Below, in pieces: positions 7,787 through 17,680 of a DNA stretch of 64,000 bases (position 1 is the first letter of the stretch; each line of letters starts with the position of its first letter). A program made the translations under genes and the position numbers. The notes beneath the pieces are model-generated. The model had not been told where the DNA came from. It worked only from the letters and a program-made list of their open reading frames with translations, and did not search any database. Source of the DNA: Bacteroidaceae bacterium. GTDB lineage: Bacteria; Bacteroidota; Bacteroidia; Bacteroidales; Bacteroidaceae. The stretch is taken from assembly GCA_017560945.1 (NCBI GenBank), contig JAFZDY010000052.1:26767-90766 (forward strand). Direction: 5' to 3'.

Positions 7787-8782
7787 ATGGCAGAGACAAT
7801 AGATATTCGTGAGTTGAATGAACGAATAGAGAGACAGAGCGCATTTGTGACGAATCTGATCACAGGTATGAATCAGACAATCGTAGGACAAAAACATCTG
7901 ATAGAGTCGTTGTTGATAGGTTTGTTGTCTGACGGACACGTGTTGTTGGAAGGTGTTCCTGGATTGGCAAAGACATTAGCGATTAAGACTTTGGCTTCGT
8001 TGGTTGATGCGAAATATAATAGAATTCAGTTTACACCCGATTTGCTTCCTGCGGACGTGGTAGGAACTATGATTTATAGCCAAAAGGAGGAACACTTTAT
8101 TGCTAATAAGGGTCCTATTTTTGCTAATTTTGTATTAGCTGATGAAATCAACCGTGCTCCAGCAAAGGTACAGAGTGCTTTGTTGGAGGCTATGCAGGAG
8201 CGTCAGGTGACACTTAGTAAAAATACATTCCCCCTGCCCGAACCATTCTTAGTATTGGCAACACAAAACCCCATTGAACAAGAGGGTACTTATCCACTTC
8301 CCGAGGCTCAGGTTGACCGATTCATGTTGAAAGTTATCATTGACTATCCGAAGTTGGAGGAAGAAAAGAAGATTATCCGCCAAAACATTTCGGGTGAGAA
8401 AATGGAGGTTCGTCCAATACTTAAAACTGAAGATATCATAGAGGCTCGCAAGGTGGTACGTCAAGTTTATTTGGATGAAAAAATTGAGCAATATATCGCT
8501 GATATTGTGTTTGCTACACGCTATCCGCAAAAGTATGACTTGAAGGAGTTGAAGGGCTTGATAGCCTTTGGAGGTTCGCCTCGTGCTTCTATCAATTTGG
8601 CTTTAGCGGCTCGCGCTTATGCCTTCATCAAACGTCGTGGATACGTCGTGCCCGAGGATGTGCGTGCTGTTGCTCATGATGTACTCCGTCATCGTATCGG
8701 TTTGACATACGAAGCAGAGGCAAGCAATATCACTTCTGATGAAATTGTGAGCAAGATCCTGAACAAAGTTGAAGTTCCCTAA
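7787..8782 (+). CDS. MoxR family AAA+ ATPase
   Basis: A 331-residue AAA+ ATPase of the MoxR group, thought to act as a chaperone-like partner for von Willebrand factor A (VWA) proteins encoded beside it. Motifs seen are Walker A GVPGLAKTLAIK (about residues 52-63), Walker B LADEINRAP (about 118-126), sensor 1 ATQNPIEQEGTYPLPEAQVD and the C-terminal lid. It is the first gene of the bat operon, ahead of DUF58, BatA and BatB, its likely partners. In Bacteroides fragilis the operon affects aerotolerance. Confidence 0.93.
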   Translation: MAETIDIRELNERIERQSAFVTNLITGMNQTIVGQKHLIESLLIGLLSDGHVLLEGVPGLAKTLAIKTLASLVDAKYNRIQFTPDLLPADVVGTMIYSQKEEHFIANKGPIFANFVLADEINRAPAKVQSALLEAMQERQVTLSKNTFPLPEPFLVLATQNPIEQEGTYPLPEAQVDRFMLKVIIDYPKLEEEKKIIRQNISGEKMEVRPILKTEDIIEARKVVRQVYLDEKIEQYIADIVFATRYPQKYDLKELKGLIAFGGSPRASINLALAARAYAFIKRRGYVVPEDVRAVAHDVLRHRIGLTYEAEASNITSDEIVSKILNKVEVP

Positions 8783-8934
8783 TTTGGATTTCTGAGCAAC
8801 TTTTTTGTGACAAGAATTTGCTTGGTTTTCTCCTTGATTACCTGATATCTATGTAAAGGAGGAAATCAGTGTTGATTCTCATTAAGTTTGTGAGAACTTA
8901 GAAAACGGAAATCTTAAGAACTTGAATTTGATGT

Positions 8935-9804
8935 ATGGAAGCAAATGAATTGATTGAGCGTGTTCGGCGAATAGAGATTAAAGCGCGTGGATTGTCCAGT
9001 AACTTGTTTGCTGGTCAGTATCATTCTGCTTTTAAGGGAAGGGGTATGGCCTTTTCGGAAGTTCGTGAATATCAATATGGTGACGATGTGCGCGATGTTG
9101 ATTGGAATGTTACTGCTCGCATGAGCAAGCCCTATATCAAGGTGTTTGAGGAGGAACGCGAGATGACGGTGATGCTTCTTGTGGATGTGTCGTCCAGTCT
9201 TGACTTCGGTACTGTGCGCCAGATGAAGAAGGAAATGGAGACCGAGATTGCCGCGACACTTGCCTTTTCTGCCATTCAAAATAATGATAAGATTGGAGTA
9301 ATTTTTTTCTCAGACAGGATAGAAAAATTTATCCCGCCTAAGAAAGGAAAGAAACACATATTATACATCATTCGAGAATTGCTCGACTTTACGCCCGAGA
9401 GTCGTCGTACGGATGTAAAAATGGCCATAGAGTACTTGACCAATGTATTGAAGAAACGTTGTACAGCATTCATTTTAAGTGATTTCATAGATAAAAATGA
9501 TTATTCGAATGCACTGACCATTGCTAATCGTAAACACGATGTAGTGGCTATACAGGTGTACGATCGCCGAGTTGCCGATCTGCCCGATGTAGGTTTGATG
9601 AAAGTGCGCGATGCTGAAACTGGCCATGAACAATACATCGATACCTCATCAAAGGCCTTGCGTCGAGCTCATCGAGAATGGTGGGAGAGTAGTCAGGAGA
9701 AGATGAATGCTGCCTTCACGAAAAGTAGGGTCGATTCTGTCTCAATACGTACGGATGAGGACTATGTAAAGGCCCTATTGAACCTGTTTGCAAAAAGGAA
9801 TTGA
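8935..9804 (+). CDS. DUF58 domain protein of the bat operon
   Basis: A 289-residue protein with the DUF58 signature FSEVREYQYGDDVRDVDWN at about residues 40-58, followed by a degenerate VWA-type fold with LLVDVSSSLDFG. It is the usual partner of MoxR ATPases. A gap of 152 bp separates it from moxR; I see no promoter I trust in it, so read-through is assumed. It ends four bases before the next start. Confidence 0.9.
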   Translation: MEANELIERVRRIEIKARGLSSNLFAGQYHSAFKGRGMAFSEVREYQYGDDVRDVDWNVTARMSKPYIKVFEEEREMTVMLLVDVSSSLDFGTVRQMKKEMETEIAATLAFSAIQNNDKIGVIFFSDRIEKFIPPKKGKKHILYIIRELLDFTPESRRTDVKMAIEYLTNVLKKRCTAFILSDFIDKNDYSNALTIANRKHDVVAIQVYDRRVADLPDVGLMKVRDAETGHEQYIDTSSKALRRAHREWWESSQEKMNAAFTKSRVDSVSIRTDEDYVKALLNLFAKRN

Positions 9805-9808
9805 AAAA

Positions 9809-10906
9809 ATGAATGAATTAACGACGTCATATAATCATAGACTTAAGGTCATCTTATGCCTGATGTGTTGTATGCTTATCCCATGGGTGAGTGTAGCACA
9901 AAATGTGACCATAGATGCTAGTATCGATTCGCTTCAACGATTTATAGGTGAGCAGGCAAAGATTAAATTGGAGGTTAGTTGTGATGCCTCTCAAAAGTTG
10001 CAACTCCCCATATTTACTGATACCATTATAAATGGGGTGGAGATAATAGAAGTAGCCAAGGCAGACACTCAATATTTGAATAGAAAGGAACGTATGCTCG
10101 TGACACAGGAGTATATTGTAACATCCTTTGACTCTGCGGTGTATTACCTTCCACCATTTGAAGTATTGGTCGATGGTAAACCTTATCAGTCACAAAGTTT
10201 GGCCTTGATGGTGTATCCTATGGAAATAGATTCTGAGAACCCCGAGGCTATATTCCCTCCCAAGGATGTCATGCAAATACCTCTTTCGTGGATAGATTCT
10301 AAAGGTATAGTGTGGAAGTTCTTTTTGCTTGTTTTATTGATTGTAGTGGTTACCTATCTCATTGTTAGGTACAGAGATAATAAGCCTATAATCCGCAAGG
10401 TGAAGGTTGAACCTAAACTTCCGCCTCACGAGCAGGCTATGTTGGAAATCGAGCGTATCAAGGATGAAAAGAGTTGGCAGAAAGGAGAACTCAAGGCCTA
10501 TTATACCGAGTTGACTAATGTCATAAGAGTGTACATTCACGAGCGATATGGCTTCAATGCGATGGAGAAGACATCTGCAGAAATCATTGATTTCCTACAG
10601 GATAACGAAACTGCTATTGAGGATTTGAAGCAACTTTTCTCTACAGCCGACCTTGTGAAGTTTGCCAAGTATGCACCGCTCATGAATGAAAATGATATGA
10701 ATCTGACAAGTGTTGTTGATTTCATTAACCAGACGAAGGTTGAGGTTGATCCTAATGAGAAGCCTGCTCCTACAGAGATTACGATTGAAGAGAAGCGCTC
10801 GCATCGAGTGAAATTGGCTCTCATTCTCGGCATTTCTGTTCTTGTCTTGATAGCCTTGTTGGTCGTATTCTATATGGGGCGCGATATTTACTATTTGTTT
10901 TTCTAA
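9809..10906 (+). CDS. Bat-operon membrane protein (DUF4381-like)
   Basis: A 365-residue protein with an N-terminal signal peptide or anchor (residues about 12-30 ending VSVAQ), a beta-rich periplasmic region resembling the BatD N-terminus, one membrane helix near residue 180 (FFLLVLLIVVVTYLIV), and a cytoplasmic part carrying a second C-terminal membrane helix. In other bat operons a DUF4381-type protein sits at this position. It was started at MNELTTSYN because the longer frame overlaps the DUF58 gene. The exact role is unknown. Confidence 0.75.
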   Translation: MNELTTSYNHRLKVILCLMCCMLIPWVSVAQNVTIDASIDSLQRFIGEQAKIKLEVSCDASQKLQLPIFTDTIINGVEIIEVAKADTQYLNRKERMLVTQEYIVTSFDSAVYYLPPFEVLVDGKPYQSQSLALMVYPMEIDSENPEAIFPPKDVMQIPLSWIDSKGIVWKFFLLVLLIVVVTYLIVRYRDNKPIIRKVKVEPKLPPHEQAMLEIERIKDEKSWQKGELKAYYTELTNVIRVYIHERYGFNAMEKTSAEIIDFLQDNETAIEDLKQLFSTADLVKFAKYAPLMNENDMNLTSVVDFINQTKVEVDPNEKPAPTEITIEEKRSHRVKLALILGISVLVLIALLVVFYMGRDIYYLFF

Positions 10907-10933
10907 GAATTAAAACAATAACGGAAAGAATTT

Positions 10934-11932
10934 ATGATTTTTGAAAATATCGAATCTCTCTTCTTGCTTCTATTGCTCATACCTTATATAATATGGTATG
11001 TGATGCGGAATAAGAAAAGTACACCTGCCATGCAAGTGTCGGACACTCATGCATATATGAAGGCTCCACGTAGCTACAAGGTGTATTTGTTACATGTACC
11101 ATTCCTGTTACGCATAGTGACTTTGAGTATGTTGGTACTGGTCGTTGCTCGTCCACAGACAACTGATAATTGGCAAAATACCGAGATTGAGGGTATAGAC
11201 ATTATGATGGCGGTTGACGTATCTACCAGTATGTTGGCACAGGACTTGAAACCTAACCGTATCGAAGCTGCCAAGGAGGTGGCCGCAGAGTTCATCAATG
11301 GTCGTCCCAACGATAATATTGGTCTTACCATCTTTGCTGGTGAGAGTTTTACCCAATGTCCTTTGACTATTGATCATGCAGTGTTGCTTAATCTTTTCCG
11401 TGATATTGATTGCTCCATTGCTCAACGTGGTATGATTGATGATGGTACTGCTATCGGTATGGGTATTGCCAATGCTGTATCTCGTTTAAAAGATAGTAAG
11501 GCTAAGTCCAAGGTCGTAATACTGCTAACCGATGGATCCAATAACCGTGGAGATGTCTCACCTTTAACTGCTGCTGAGATTGCTAAAAGTTTTGGAGTAA
11601 GAGTTTATACAATCGGTGTAGGAACCAATGGTACAGCTCCTTATCCTGTTCAAACTTCGATGGGAGTCCAATATATAAATCAGCCGGTTGAGATAGATGA
11701 ATCGACTCTGACACAAATAGCGTCTATATCTGGAGGTAACTATTTCCGTGCAACCAGCAACGATAAGTTGCGTCAAGTTTATGCCGAGATTGATAAGTTA
11801 GAGAAGACAAAGTTGAATGTGAAGGAGTTCAGTAAACGTGAAGAAGAGTATCAAGTCTTTGCTTTGATTGCGTTGGTTTGTATTCTGTTGGAAGTGTTAT
11901 TGAAAAATTCAATATTAAAGAGGATTCCCTAA
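10934..11932 (+). CDS. batA: BatA, VWA-domain aerotolerance protein
   Basis: A 332-residue membrane-anchored VWA protein. Two N-terminal helices (about residues 6-22 and 52-70) and one near the C-terminus flank a VWA domain with a full MIDAS site: AVDVSTSM, then the threonine/aspartate positions in TIFAGESFTQCPLT and LLTDGSNNRGD. The VWA domain should face the periplasm and bind partners through the metal. It is paralogous to BatB directly downstream, 16 bp away. Confidence 0.92.
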   Translation: MIFENIESLFLLLLLIPYIIWYVMRNKKSTPAMQVSDTHAYMKAPRSYKVYLLHVPFLLRIVTLSMLVLVVARPQTTDNWQNTEIEGIDIMMAVDVSTSMLAQDLKPNRIEAAKEVAAEFINGRPNDNIGLTIFAGESFTQCPLTIDHAVLLNLFRDIDCSIAQRGMIDDGTAIGMGIANAVSRLKDSKAKSKVVILLTDGSNNRGDVSPLTAAEIAKSFGVRVYTIGVGTNGTAPYPVQTSMGVQYINQPVEIDESTLTQIASISGGNYFRATSNDKLRQVYAEIDKLEKTKLNVKEFSKREEEYQVFALIALVCILLEVLLKNSILKRIP

Positions 11933-11948
11933 AAAGAACGGATGTATT

Positions 11949-12971
11949 ATGTTTAGATTTGGAGACCCTACCTGTTTATATTTGCTTGCGATTTTGCCAG
12001 TATTATTGGCTTTTTATATTTACTCAAACTATCGTCGCACACAACGTATCAAGAAATACGGCGATCCTGAATTGTTGAAGCAGTTGATGCCCGAGGTTTC
12101 CAATGCTCGTATGGCATGGAAGTTTTGGCTCTCGTTCTTTGCCATTGCATTGATTATCTTTGTATTGGCTCGTCCTCAGTTTGGTGCAAAGATGGAAACC
12201 GTGAAACGTAGTGGTATTGAAACCGTCATTGCGTTGGACATCTCCAACTCCATGTTGGCAGAGGATGTTCAGCCCAATCGTTTGGACAAGTCAAAGAAAC
12301 TTGTCAGTAAGTTGGTTGATAGTTTTACGAATGATAAGGTTGGATTGATAGTTTTTGCAGGTCAAGCCTTCACTCAACTTCCTATCACGAGTGATTACAT
12401 TTCTGCTAAAATGTTTCTGGATGCCATCAATCCTTCGTTGATTGCCAGTCAGGGTACTGATATTGGAGGAGCCATCAATTTGGCAATGAAGAGTTTTACT
12501 CCCAAAGAAGGAGTCGGACGTGCCATCATCATTATTACTGATGGTGAGAATCACGAAGGAGGAGCAGAGGATGCGGCTCGAGCAGCTGCAGAAAAAGGAA
12601 TGTTGGTATACGTACTTGGTGTTGGTTCTCCCGAGGGCTCACCCATTCCGTCAGGAACTCGAGCCAATGATTTCAGAAAAGACAAGGATGGCAATGTCAT
12701 TGTTACCCGCTTGAATGACCAGATGTGTCAATCCATTGCTCAGGCAGGTAAGGGTATGTACATCCGTGTTGATAATTCCAATTCTGCTCAGCGCTTGTTG
12801 CAAAGCGAGATGGATAAGTTAGCCAAGGCCGATGTTGAGACTACTGTTTTTACTGAGTTCGATGAACAGTTCATGGTTGTTGCCTGGATAGCTTTGATAG
12901 TATTGGTAATCGAGATATTGATTCTCGAGCGTAAAAATCCATTGTTTAAAAACATCAGATTGTTCCGTTGA
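11949..12971 (+). CDS. batB: BatB, VWA-domain aerotolerance protein
   Basis: A 340-residue protein with the same plan as BatA: an N-terminal pair of membrane helices, a VWA domain with an intact MIDAS (ALDISNSML, VFAGQAFTQLPIT, IITDGENHEGG) and a C-terminal membrane helix (about residues 308-326). In B. fragilis the Bat proteins are proposed to form a membrane complex. The stop codon lies two bases before the batC start. Confidence 0.92.
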   Translation: MFRFGDPTCLYLLAILPVLLAFYIYSNYRRTQRIKKYGDPELLKQLMPEVSNARMAWKFWLSFFAIALIIFVLARPQFGAKMETVKRSGIETVIALDISNSMLAEDVQPNRLDKSKKLVSKLVDSFTNDKVGLIVFAGQAFTQLPITSDYISAKMFLDAINPSLIASQGTDIGGAINLAMKSFTPKEGVGRAIIIITDGENHEGGAEDAARAAAEKGMLVYVLGVGSPEGSPIPSGTRANDFRKDKDGNVIVTRLNDQMCQSIAQAGKGMYIRVDNSNSAQRLLQSEMDKLAKADVETTVFTEFDEQFMVVAWIALIVLVIEILILERKNPLFKNIRLFR

Positions 12972-12973
12972 TT

Positions 12974-13732
12974 ATGTTGAAAGCAAAGTATATATTGTCC
13001 ATTATATGCCTGTTCGTTGTTTTCGGGGGATATGCTCAGAAGACCGACCGCGATTATATCCGTCAAGGAAATAAATTGTATGCTGATAGTTTGTTTGTTA
13101 AGGCAGAGGTCGAATATCGCCGTGCAATAGAAATCAATCCAGAGTCTGTAGAGGCAATGTACAATCTTGGTAATTCCTTGATGATGCAGCAAAAGCTTAC
13201 TGAGGCCATGGATCAGTATGCAAATACACTTTCTCTCATACCTAAAAATGAGAAGAACCTTGCAGAAAACCAAATAGATAAGGAACGATTGGCACAGATT
13301 TACCACAATATGGGAGTTATATTACAGAGTGGTAAACAGTACGATCCTTGTATTGAGGCCTATAAGTCTTCTTTGCGCAACAATCCTACTGATCATGAAA
13401 CTCGTTACAATCTGACTGTGGCCTTGAAACAGCGACAGCAACAACAAGAGCAACAGCAGCAGGATCAACAACAAGATCAGCAGCAGGAACAGGAAAAAGA
13501 AGAAGAACAGGAACAACAGAATCAGCAGAACCAGAATCAAGAGCAACAACAGCAAGAAGAACAACAGCAGGATCAACAACAACAGCAACAACCTGAGCAG
13601 CAGAATGAGATGTCAAAGGAGAATGCTGAGCAAATGTTGAAAGCCATCATGCAAGATGAAAAAGAGGTGCAGGAGAAGGTTCAGAAGGCTATGCAGGAAG
13701 TACAGCCACGCAGATTTGAGAAAGACTGGTAA
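12974..13732 (+). CDS. batC: BatC, TPR protein with Gln-rich tail
   Basis: A 252-residue exported TPR protein. An N-terminal signal peptide ending near GGYAQ is followed by about three TPR units (residues 25-140) and then a low-complexity segment of about 75 residues that is almost only Gln and Glu (CAA/CAG codons, 13430-13605). It ends in a short charged region. Start at 12974 (ATG) is preferred to the TTG six bases earlier. BatC is reported to interact with the VWA proteins. The Q/E-rich tract is a likely place for length variation. Confidence 0.88.
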   Translation: MLKAKYILSIICLFVVFGGYAQKTDRDYIRQGNKLYADSLFVKAEVEYRRAIEINPESVEAMYNLGNSLMMQQKLTEAMDQYANTLSLIPKNEKNLAENQIDKERLAQIYHNMGVILQSGKQYDPCIEAYKSSLRNNPTDHETRYNLTVALKQRQQQQEQQQQDQQQDQQQEQEKEEEQEQQNQQNQNQEQQQQEEQQQDQQQQQQPEQQNEMSKENAEQMLKAIMQDEKEVQEKVQKAMQEVQPRRFEKDW

Positions 13733-13746
13733 AGAGAGTGTGAAAT

Positions 13747-15603
13747 ATGAAGAATGAAATAAAAGATATGAAAAAGCATTTAATCTTATTTTTATTATCA
13801 ATCATAGCATCAGTAGGGGTCTTTGCTGATGACATCCAGTTCACAGCTTCGGCACCTAAGGCCGTAGTGAAGGGTGAGCAATTCCGTGTGTCCTACACTG
13901 TCACTACACAAAAGGTTAAGGAGTTTCGTGCACCCTCGTTCGATGGGTTTGAGGTATTGATGGGACCTTCGACTTCGCGTAGTAATAGTACTTCTATTGT
14001 CAATGGTGAAGTCACCTCCACCAGTACCATCACTTACACTTATATCCTTTTAGGAGTAGAGGAGGGTGAGCATTCTATTCCAGGCGCCTCCATAGTCGCT
14101 GATGGTGATAAAAAGACATCAAATTCATTGACCATTAACGTTCTTCCTCCCGATAAGACTACAGGTGGAGGAAATCAATCTGCCCAGGGACGTACTTCCA
14201 ATGCGGCATCCTCTACTGGTCAGATTTCAAGTAACGACCTCTTTATTACAGCTACAGTAAATAAAACGAATGCTTATGAGCAAGAGGCAATCTTGTTGAC
14301 GTATAAGGTATATTTCACTGTGAACCTTCGTGAGTTGGAGATAAAGATGCCCGACTTGAAAGGTTTTCTTACACAAGAGGTTGACCTGCAACGCGGACAA
14401 CCAACCTTGGAGCACTACAATGGACGAAACTACAATACCATTGTATGGAGCCAGTATGTACTCTTCCCTCAACAGGCAGGTAAGTTGGAGATTCCCTCTA
14501 TCGATTTTGATGCAACTGTAGCTGTCAGAACCCAACGTAGTGTTGACCCATTCGACGTATTCTTCAATGGTGGAACCAGTTATGTGGATGTGCGTAAAAC
14601 TATCTCTACACCCAAGTTGACGGTAAACGTCAGTCCATTGCCAGCAGGTAAGCCTGCATCTTTTATGGGTGGAGTGGGAGAGTTTGATATGAAGTCCTCC
14701 ATCACTACTACGGAACTCAAGGCCAATGAAGCCGTAACACTGAAATTGGAAATCTCTGGCGTTGGTAATTTAAAGTTAGTAACTACACCTGAGGTTGATT
14801 TCCCGCAAGATTTTGAAACCTACGATCCTAAGGTAGACAATAAGTTTACGTTGACACGTAATGGTTTATCAGGAAAGAAGGTGATAGAGTACTTGGCTAT
14901 TCCTCGTCATGCAGGCACATTTACCATTCCCTCTATAGAGTTTTCATATTTCGACTTGAAGAGTAAGAGCTACAAGACCCTTTCGACTGAACCTTACGAG
15001 TTGAATGTCGCCAAGGGAGAAGGTGCTTCTGAACAAGTAGTATCTAACTTTACCAACAAGGAGGATGTGCGTCTGATAGGACAGGATATCCGTTATATCA
15101 AGACGGGTAGTGTAACACTTATTCCAAAGGGACAGTTCTTGTTCGGCTCATGGGTGTACTATGTGTGCTACATCGTTCCTTTGCTCCTGTTGGTCGTAGT
15201 TGTTGTCATTTATCGCAAGCGTGCTATCGATAGCCTCAATGTATCGAAGGTGCGTAACAAAAATGCGAATAAGATGGCGGTTAAGCGTTTGAAGTTGGCA
15301 GCCAAGTTATTGAAGGAATCCAAGCAGGAGGCCTTCTACGAAGAGGTACTCAAGGCTTTGTGGGGTTATATCAGCGATAAGATGAACATCCCTGTTGCCC
15401 ATTTGTCCAAGGATAATGTAGAGCAGCAACTCATGCAGCATGGTGTCGATAAGGCCCTTTCCGATGAATTCCTACAACTTCTCAACGAGTGTGAATTTGC
15501 GAGATATGCACCTTCCAGTGTAGCGGGTGGTATGGACAAGGTGTATGCTGCTGCTATCGAGGTTATCAGCAGAATGGATAACTCTATCAAGCGAATGAAA
15601 TAA
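13747..15603 (+). CDS. batD: BatD, oxygen-tolerance protein
   Basis: A 618-residue BatD family protein. It has a signal peptide (MKKHLILFLLSIIASVGVFA, possibly preceded by seven residues if the first ATG is used), several beta-rich periplasmic domains (about residues 30-450), a membrane helix near residues 470-492, and a helical cytoplasmic C-terminal domain. Both ATGs at 13747 and 13768 are plausible starts. The BatD family is defined by its place in the bat operon; its molecular role is unresolved. Confidence 0.9.
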   Translation: MKNEIKDMKKHLILFLLSIIASVGVFADDIQFTASAPKAVVKGEQFRVSYTVTTQKVKEFRAPSFDGFEVLMGPSTSRSNSTSIVNGEVTSTSTITYTYILLGVEEGEHSIPGASIVADGDKKTSNSLTINVLPPDKTTGGGNQSAQGRTSNAASSTGQISSNDLFITATVNKTNAYEQEAILLTYKVYFTVNLRELEIKMPDLKGFLTQEVDLQRGQPTLEHYNGRNYNTIVWSQYVLFPQQAGKLEIPSIDFDATVAVRTQRSVDPFDVFFNGGTSYVDVRKTISTPKLTVNVSPLPAGKPASFMGGVGEFDMKSSITTTELKANEAVTLKLEISGVGNLKLVTTPEVDFPQDFETYDPKVDNKFTLTRNGLSGKKVIEYLAIPRHAGTFTIPSIEFSYFDLKSKSYKTLSTEPYELNVAKGEGASEQVVSNFTNKEDVRLIGQDIRYIKTGSVTLIPKGQFLFGSWVYYVCYIVPLLLLVVVVVIYRKRAIDSLNVSKVRNKNANKMAVKRLKLAAKLLKESKQEAFYEEVLKALWGYISDKMNIPVAHLSKDNVEQQLMQHGVDKALSDEFLQLLNECEFARYAPSSVAGGMDKVYAAAIEVISRMDNSIKRMK

Positions 15604-15631
15604 AAATAGAACATTTTATATAACGAAGATA

Positions 15632-16453
15632 ATGATGAAAACTATCAGAATATTTCTTTTTAGTGCATTCTTGATTACATTAGGCATTGCTCCTCAGTTG
15701 AAGGCACAAGAGGTTGAAAACCCCGAGGTATCTGCTGTACAACAAGGTAATAGTGTAGTAGGGGATAGCAAGTCGTTGGCCGACGATGCTTATGTGGCTG
15801 GTGACTATGAACAAGCCATCCAACTCTACGAACAGATCCTTGAAACTCAGGGTGAAGCCGCTGCTGTGTACTATAATTTAGGCAATAGTTATTATAAGAC
15901 ATCACAGATAGCCAAGGCCATATTGAACTACGAACGTGCTTTGTTGCTCAATCCTGGTGATGATGATATCCGTTTCAATTTGGAGTTGGCTCGCAGCAAG
16001 ACCGTTGATCACATTACTCCACTTAGCGAAATGTTTTTCATAACTTGGGCAAAAGATTTGGCAGGCCTTTTCAGTTCCGATGTATGGGCCAAGTGTGCCA
16101 TTGCCTTTTTTCTGCTCTTCATTATTGTAGTATCGCTCTATATTTTTGGTCACAAATTGGCTGTACGCAAAGTCTCGTTCTTCCTTGCTCTCTTTTTCTT
16201 GGTCGTTTGCATTGTATCCAATGTTTCAGCCAGTTATCAAAAGAACTTGAGACAGAATCAGCAGAGTGCAATCGTGATGCTTCCCACTGTATCAGTGAAA
16301 AGTACACCCGACAAGAGTGGTACAGACCTGTTTGTCCTGCACGAGGGATGTAAGGTTGAGATAAAAGACAATTCTATGAGCAATTGGAAGGAAATTCGTC
16401 TGCCCGATGGTAATGTCGGATGGTTGCCAGTCAGTTCAATAGAGGTAATTTGA
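15632..16453 (+). CDS. batE: BatE, TPR and SH3-like protein
   Basis: A 273-residue protein with an N-terminal signal peptide, two or three TPR units (about residues 48-120), two membrane helices (about 147-167 and 180-197) and a C-terminal bacterial SH3-like domain ending KEIRLPDGNVGWLPVSSIEVI. This is the BatE arrangement, and it is the last bat gene. The PAP2 gene follows after four bases, so it may be transcribed with the operon. Confidence 0.88.
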   Translation: MMKTIRIFLFSAFLITLGIAPQLKAQEVENPEVSAVQQGNSVVGDSKSLADDAYVAGDYEQAIQLYEQILETQGEAAAVYYNLGNSYYKTSQIAKAILNYERALLLNPGDDDIRFNLELARSKTVDHITPLSEMFFITWAKDLAGLFSSDVWAKCAIAFFLLFIIVVSLYIFGHKLAVRKVSFFLALFFLVVCIVSNVSASYQKNLRQNQQSAIVMLPTVSVKSTPDKSGTDLFVLHEGCKVEIKDNSMSNWKEIRLPDGNVGWLPVSSIEVI

Positions 16454-16457
16454 TATT

Positions 16458-17150
16458 ATGAACGATATCTTACAACAGTTAATCACATTCGACCAATCGT
16501 TGCTTCTGCAGTTGAATGGTAGCGAATCGTTCTTTTGGGACAGGGTAATGATGGTCATTACCTCTACAGCAGTGTCTGTCCCCATGTTTGTGGTGCTGTT
16601 GTATGTGTTGGTTCGAAATAGTTCTCCCAAGTTCTTTTGGGCTACACTCCTTTCCATTGTACTTACTATTGTGGTGTGCGATCAGGTGGCATCAGGTATC
16701 TGTAAACCCTTGTTTCTGCGTTTCCGTCCCACACAGGACCCTTCGCTCATGTATTTGGTCGATGTCGTAGATGGTTATAGGGGAGGGCGCTATGGTTTCA
16801 TTTCCAGCCATGCCTCCAATACTTTTGGGCTTTGTATATTTCTCTCCCTCTTATTCCGTCACAGAGGTCTTTCCATCATGCTATTCGTATGGGCCAGTCT
16901 CAGCACCTATTCCCGCATCTATTTAGGAGTTCATTATCCAGGTGATATCCTCTTTGGCTGTTTGGTAGGATGCTTGTCAGGTTATCTGTTCCATCGTCTC
17001 CTTTTATGGGCTGGTAATCGTATGCGGTGTGTCCGTGGTGGCACCTCTTCGCTCTGTACCTCCACAGGTTATCTTGTGAGCGATGTAAACCTTATTATAC
17101 TGACTCTTTTGCTCACATACGCTATTATCCCTATTTGGGCAGTAGTCTGA
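16458..17150 (+). CDS. PAP2 family phosphatase
   Basis: A 230-residue membrane phosphatase of the PAP2 superfamily. The catalytic motifs are present: KPLFLRFRP (C1, about residues 84-92), SSHASN (C2, about 115-120) and the C3 segment RIYLGVHYPGDILFG (about 155-169) with its nucleophilic histidine. Five to six membrane helices surround them. Such enzymes remove phosphate from undecaprenyl diphosphate or from lipid A/phosphatidate; which applies here is not clear. A terminator follows at 17186. Confidence 0.9.
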   Translation: MNDILQQLITFDQSLLLQLNGSESFFWDRVMMVITSTAVSVPMFVVLLYVLVRNSSPKFFWATLLSIVLTIVVCDQVASGICKPLFLRFRPTQDPSLMYLVDVVDGYRGGRYGFISSHASNTFGLCIFLSLLFRHRGLSIMLFVWASLSTYSRIYLGVHYPGDILFGCLVGCLSGYLFHRLLLWAGNRMRCVRGGTSSLCTSTGYLVSDVNLIILTLLLTYAIIPIWAVV

Positions 17151-17185
17151 TTATTGTGAGCAAATAATCTTATTCCTTTCCCAAG

Positions 17186-17219
17186 AACTGTAGTGCACAC
17201 GTCCATTACAGTTTTTTTT
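17186..17219 (+). terminator. Intrinsic terminator after the bat operon and PAP2 gene
   Basis: AACTGTA at 17186-17192 pairs with TACAGTT at 17207-17213 and is followed by a run of T residues to 17219. It marks the end of the core block before the accessory island. Confidence 0.75.
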
Positions 17220-17264
17220 ATCCCATTTATGGTATCGAATATTTAGAAGAATAGTATTGTATCA

Positions 17265-17367
17265 AATTCATCCTATCTTCGTCAAGAGAAAAAATACCTC
17301 AAAAAGAGCGTTGTATTGAAAAAATATGTATCTTTGAGCTATCCGAGGGGAGAAATCCTCGAGTGAT
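17265..17367 (+). repeat. 103-bp leader repeat, copy 1 (promoter and 5' hairpin)
   Basis: This 103-bp sequence is repeated at 18302-18404 at the same length with 8 mismatches by my count (about 92% identity). It contains TATCTTTG at 17329-17336, a good -7 box, and just after it a hairpin CGAGG/CCTCG at about 17344-17361. It ends 18 bp before the first gene of the block, so it probably supplies a promoter and a structured 5' end of the mRNA. No clear TTTG box is seen at the usual spacing. Confidence 0.85.
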
Positions 17368-17385
17368 ATTTATAAAAATGGAGAT

Positions 17386-17667
17386 ATGGTAACTTTATTA
17401 ATTATATACTATGCTATCGTTTGTTGCTTAATTAAGATATGGGAGTTATGGGTGATTGTTATTAAAATTTTGTATAAAATATTATCTAAATTGATGGGTA
17501 AGGAATTGACAATTTTCAGCCTTATAGTTGGAGTTATATATATATTAAATTTGATATTTCAGAGTGACATATTGAGAATAATTACCTATGTTATCGTTGC
17601 CATATTCGCAATAGTTATAATGGTATATTTGATTAGAATTATTTTAAAGATGTATATAAAATTCTAA
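17386..17667 (+). CDS. Small membrane protein of the accessory island
   Basis: A 93-residue, very hydrophobic protein with three probable membrane helices (about residues 3-20, 40-58 and 62-85), ending in a basic tail. It is AT-rich and rich in isoleucine, unlike the flanking core genes. It follows leader copy 1 and is 13 bp ahead of the repeat protein at 17681. I do not recognise a family. By position it could work with that repeat protein, but this is inference. Confidence 0.65.
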   Translation: MVTLLIIYYAIVCCLIKIWELWVIVIKILYKILSKLMGKELTIFSLIVGVIYILNLIFQSDILRIITYVIVAIFAIVIMVYLIRIILKMYIKF

Positions 17668-17680
17668 ATTAGAATAAATT

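Noticed and set aside
13430-13605. The CAA/CAG-rich stretch of batC as a separate repeat element, and leucine-rich frames opposite to it
   Set aside because: It is an in-frame Gln/Glu tail usual for BatC proteins; the opposite-strand frames only mirror it.
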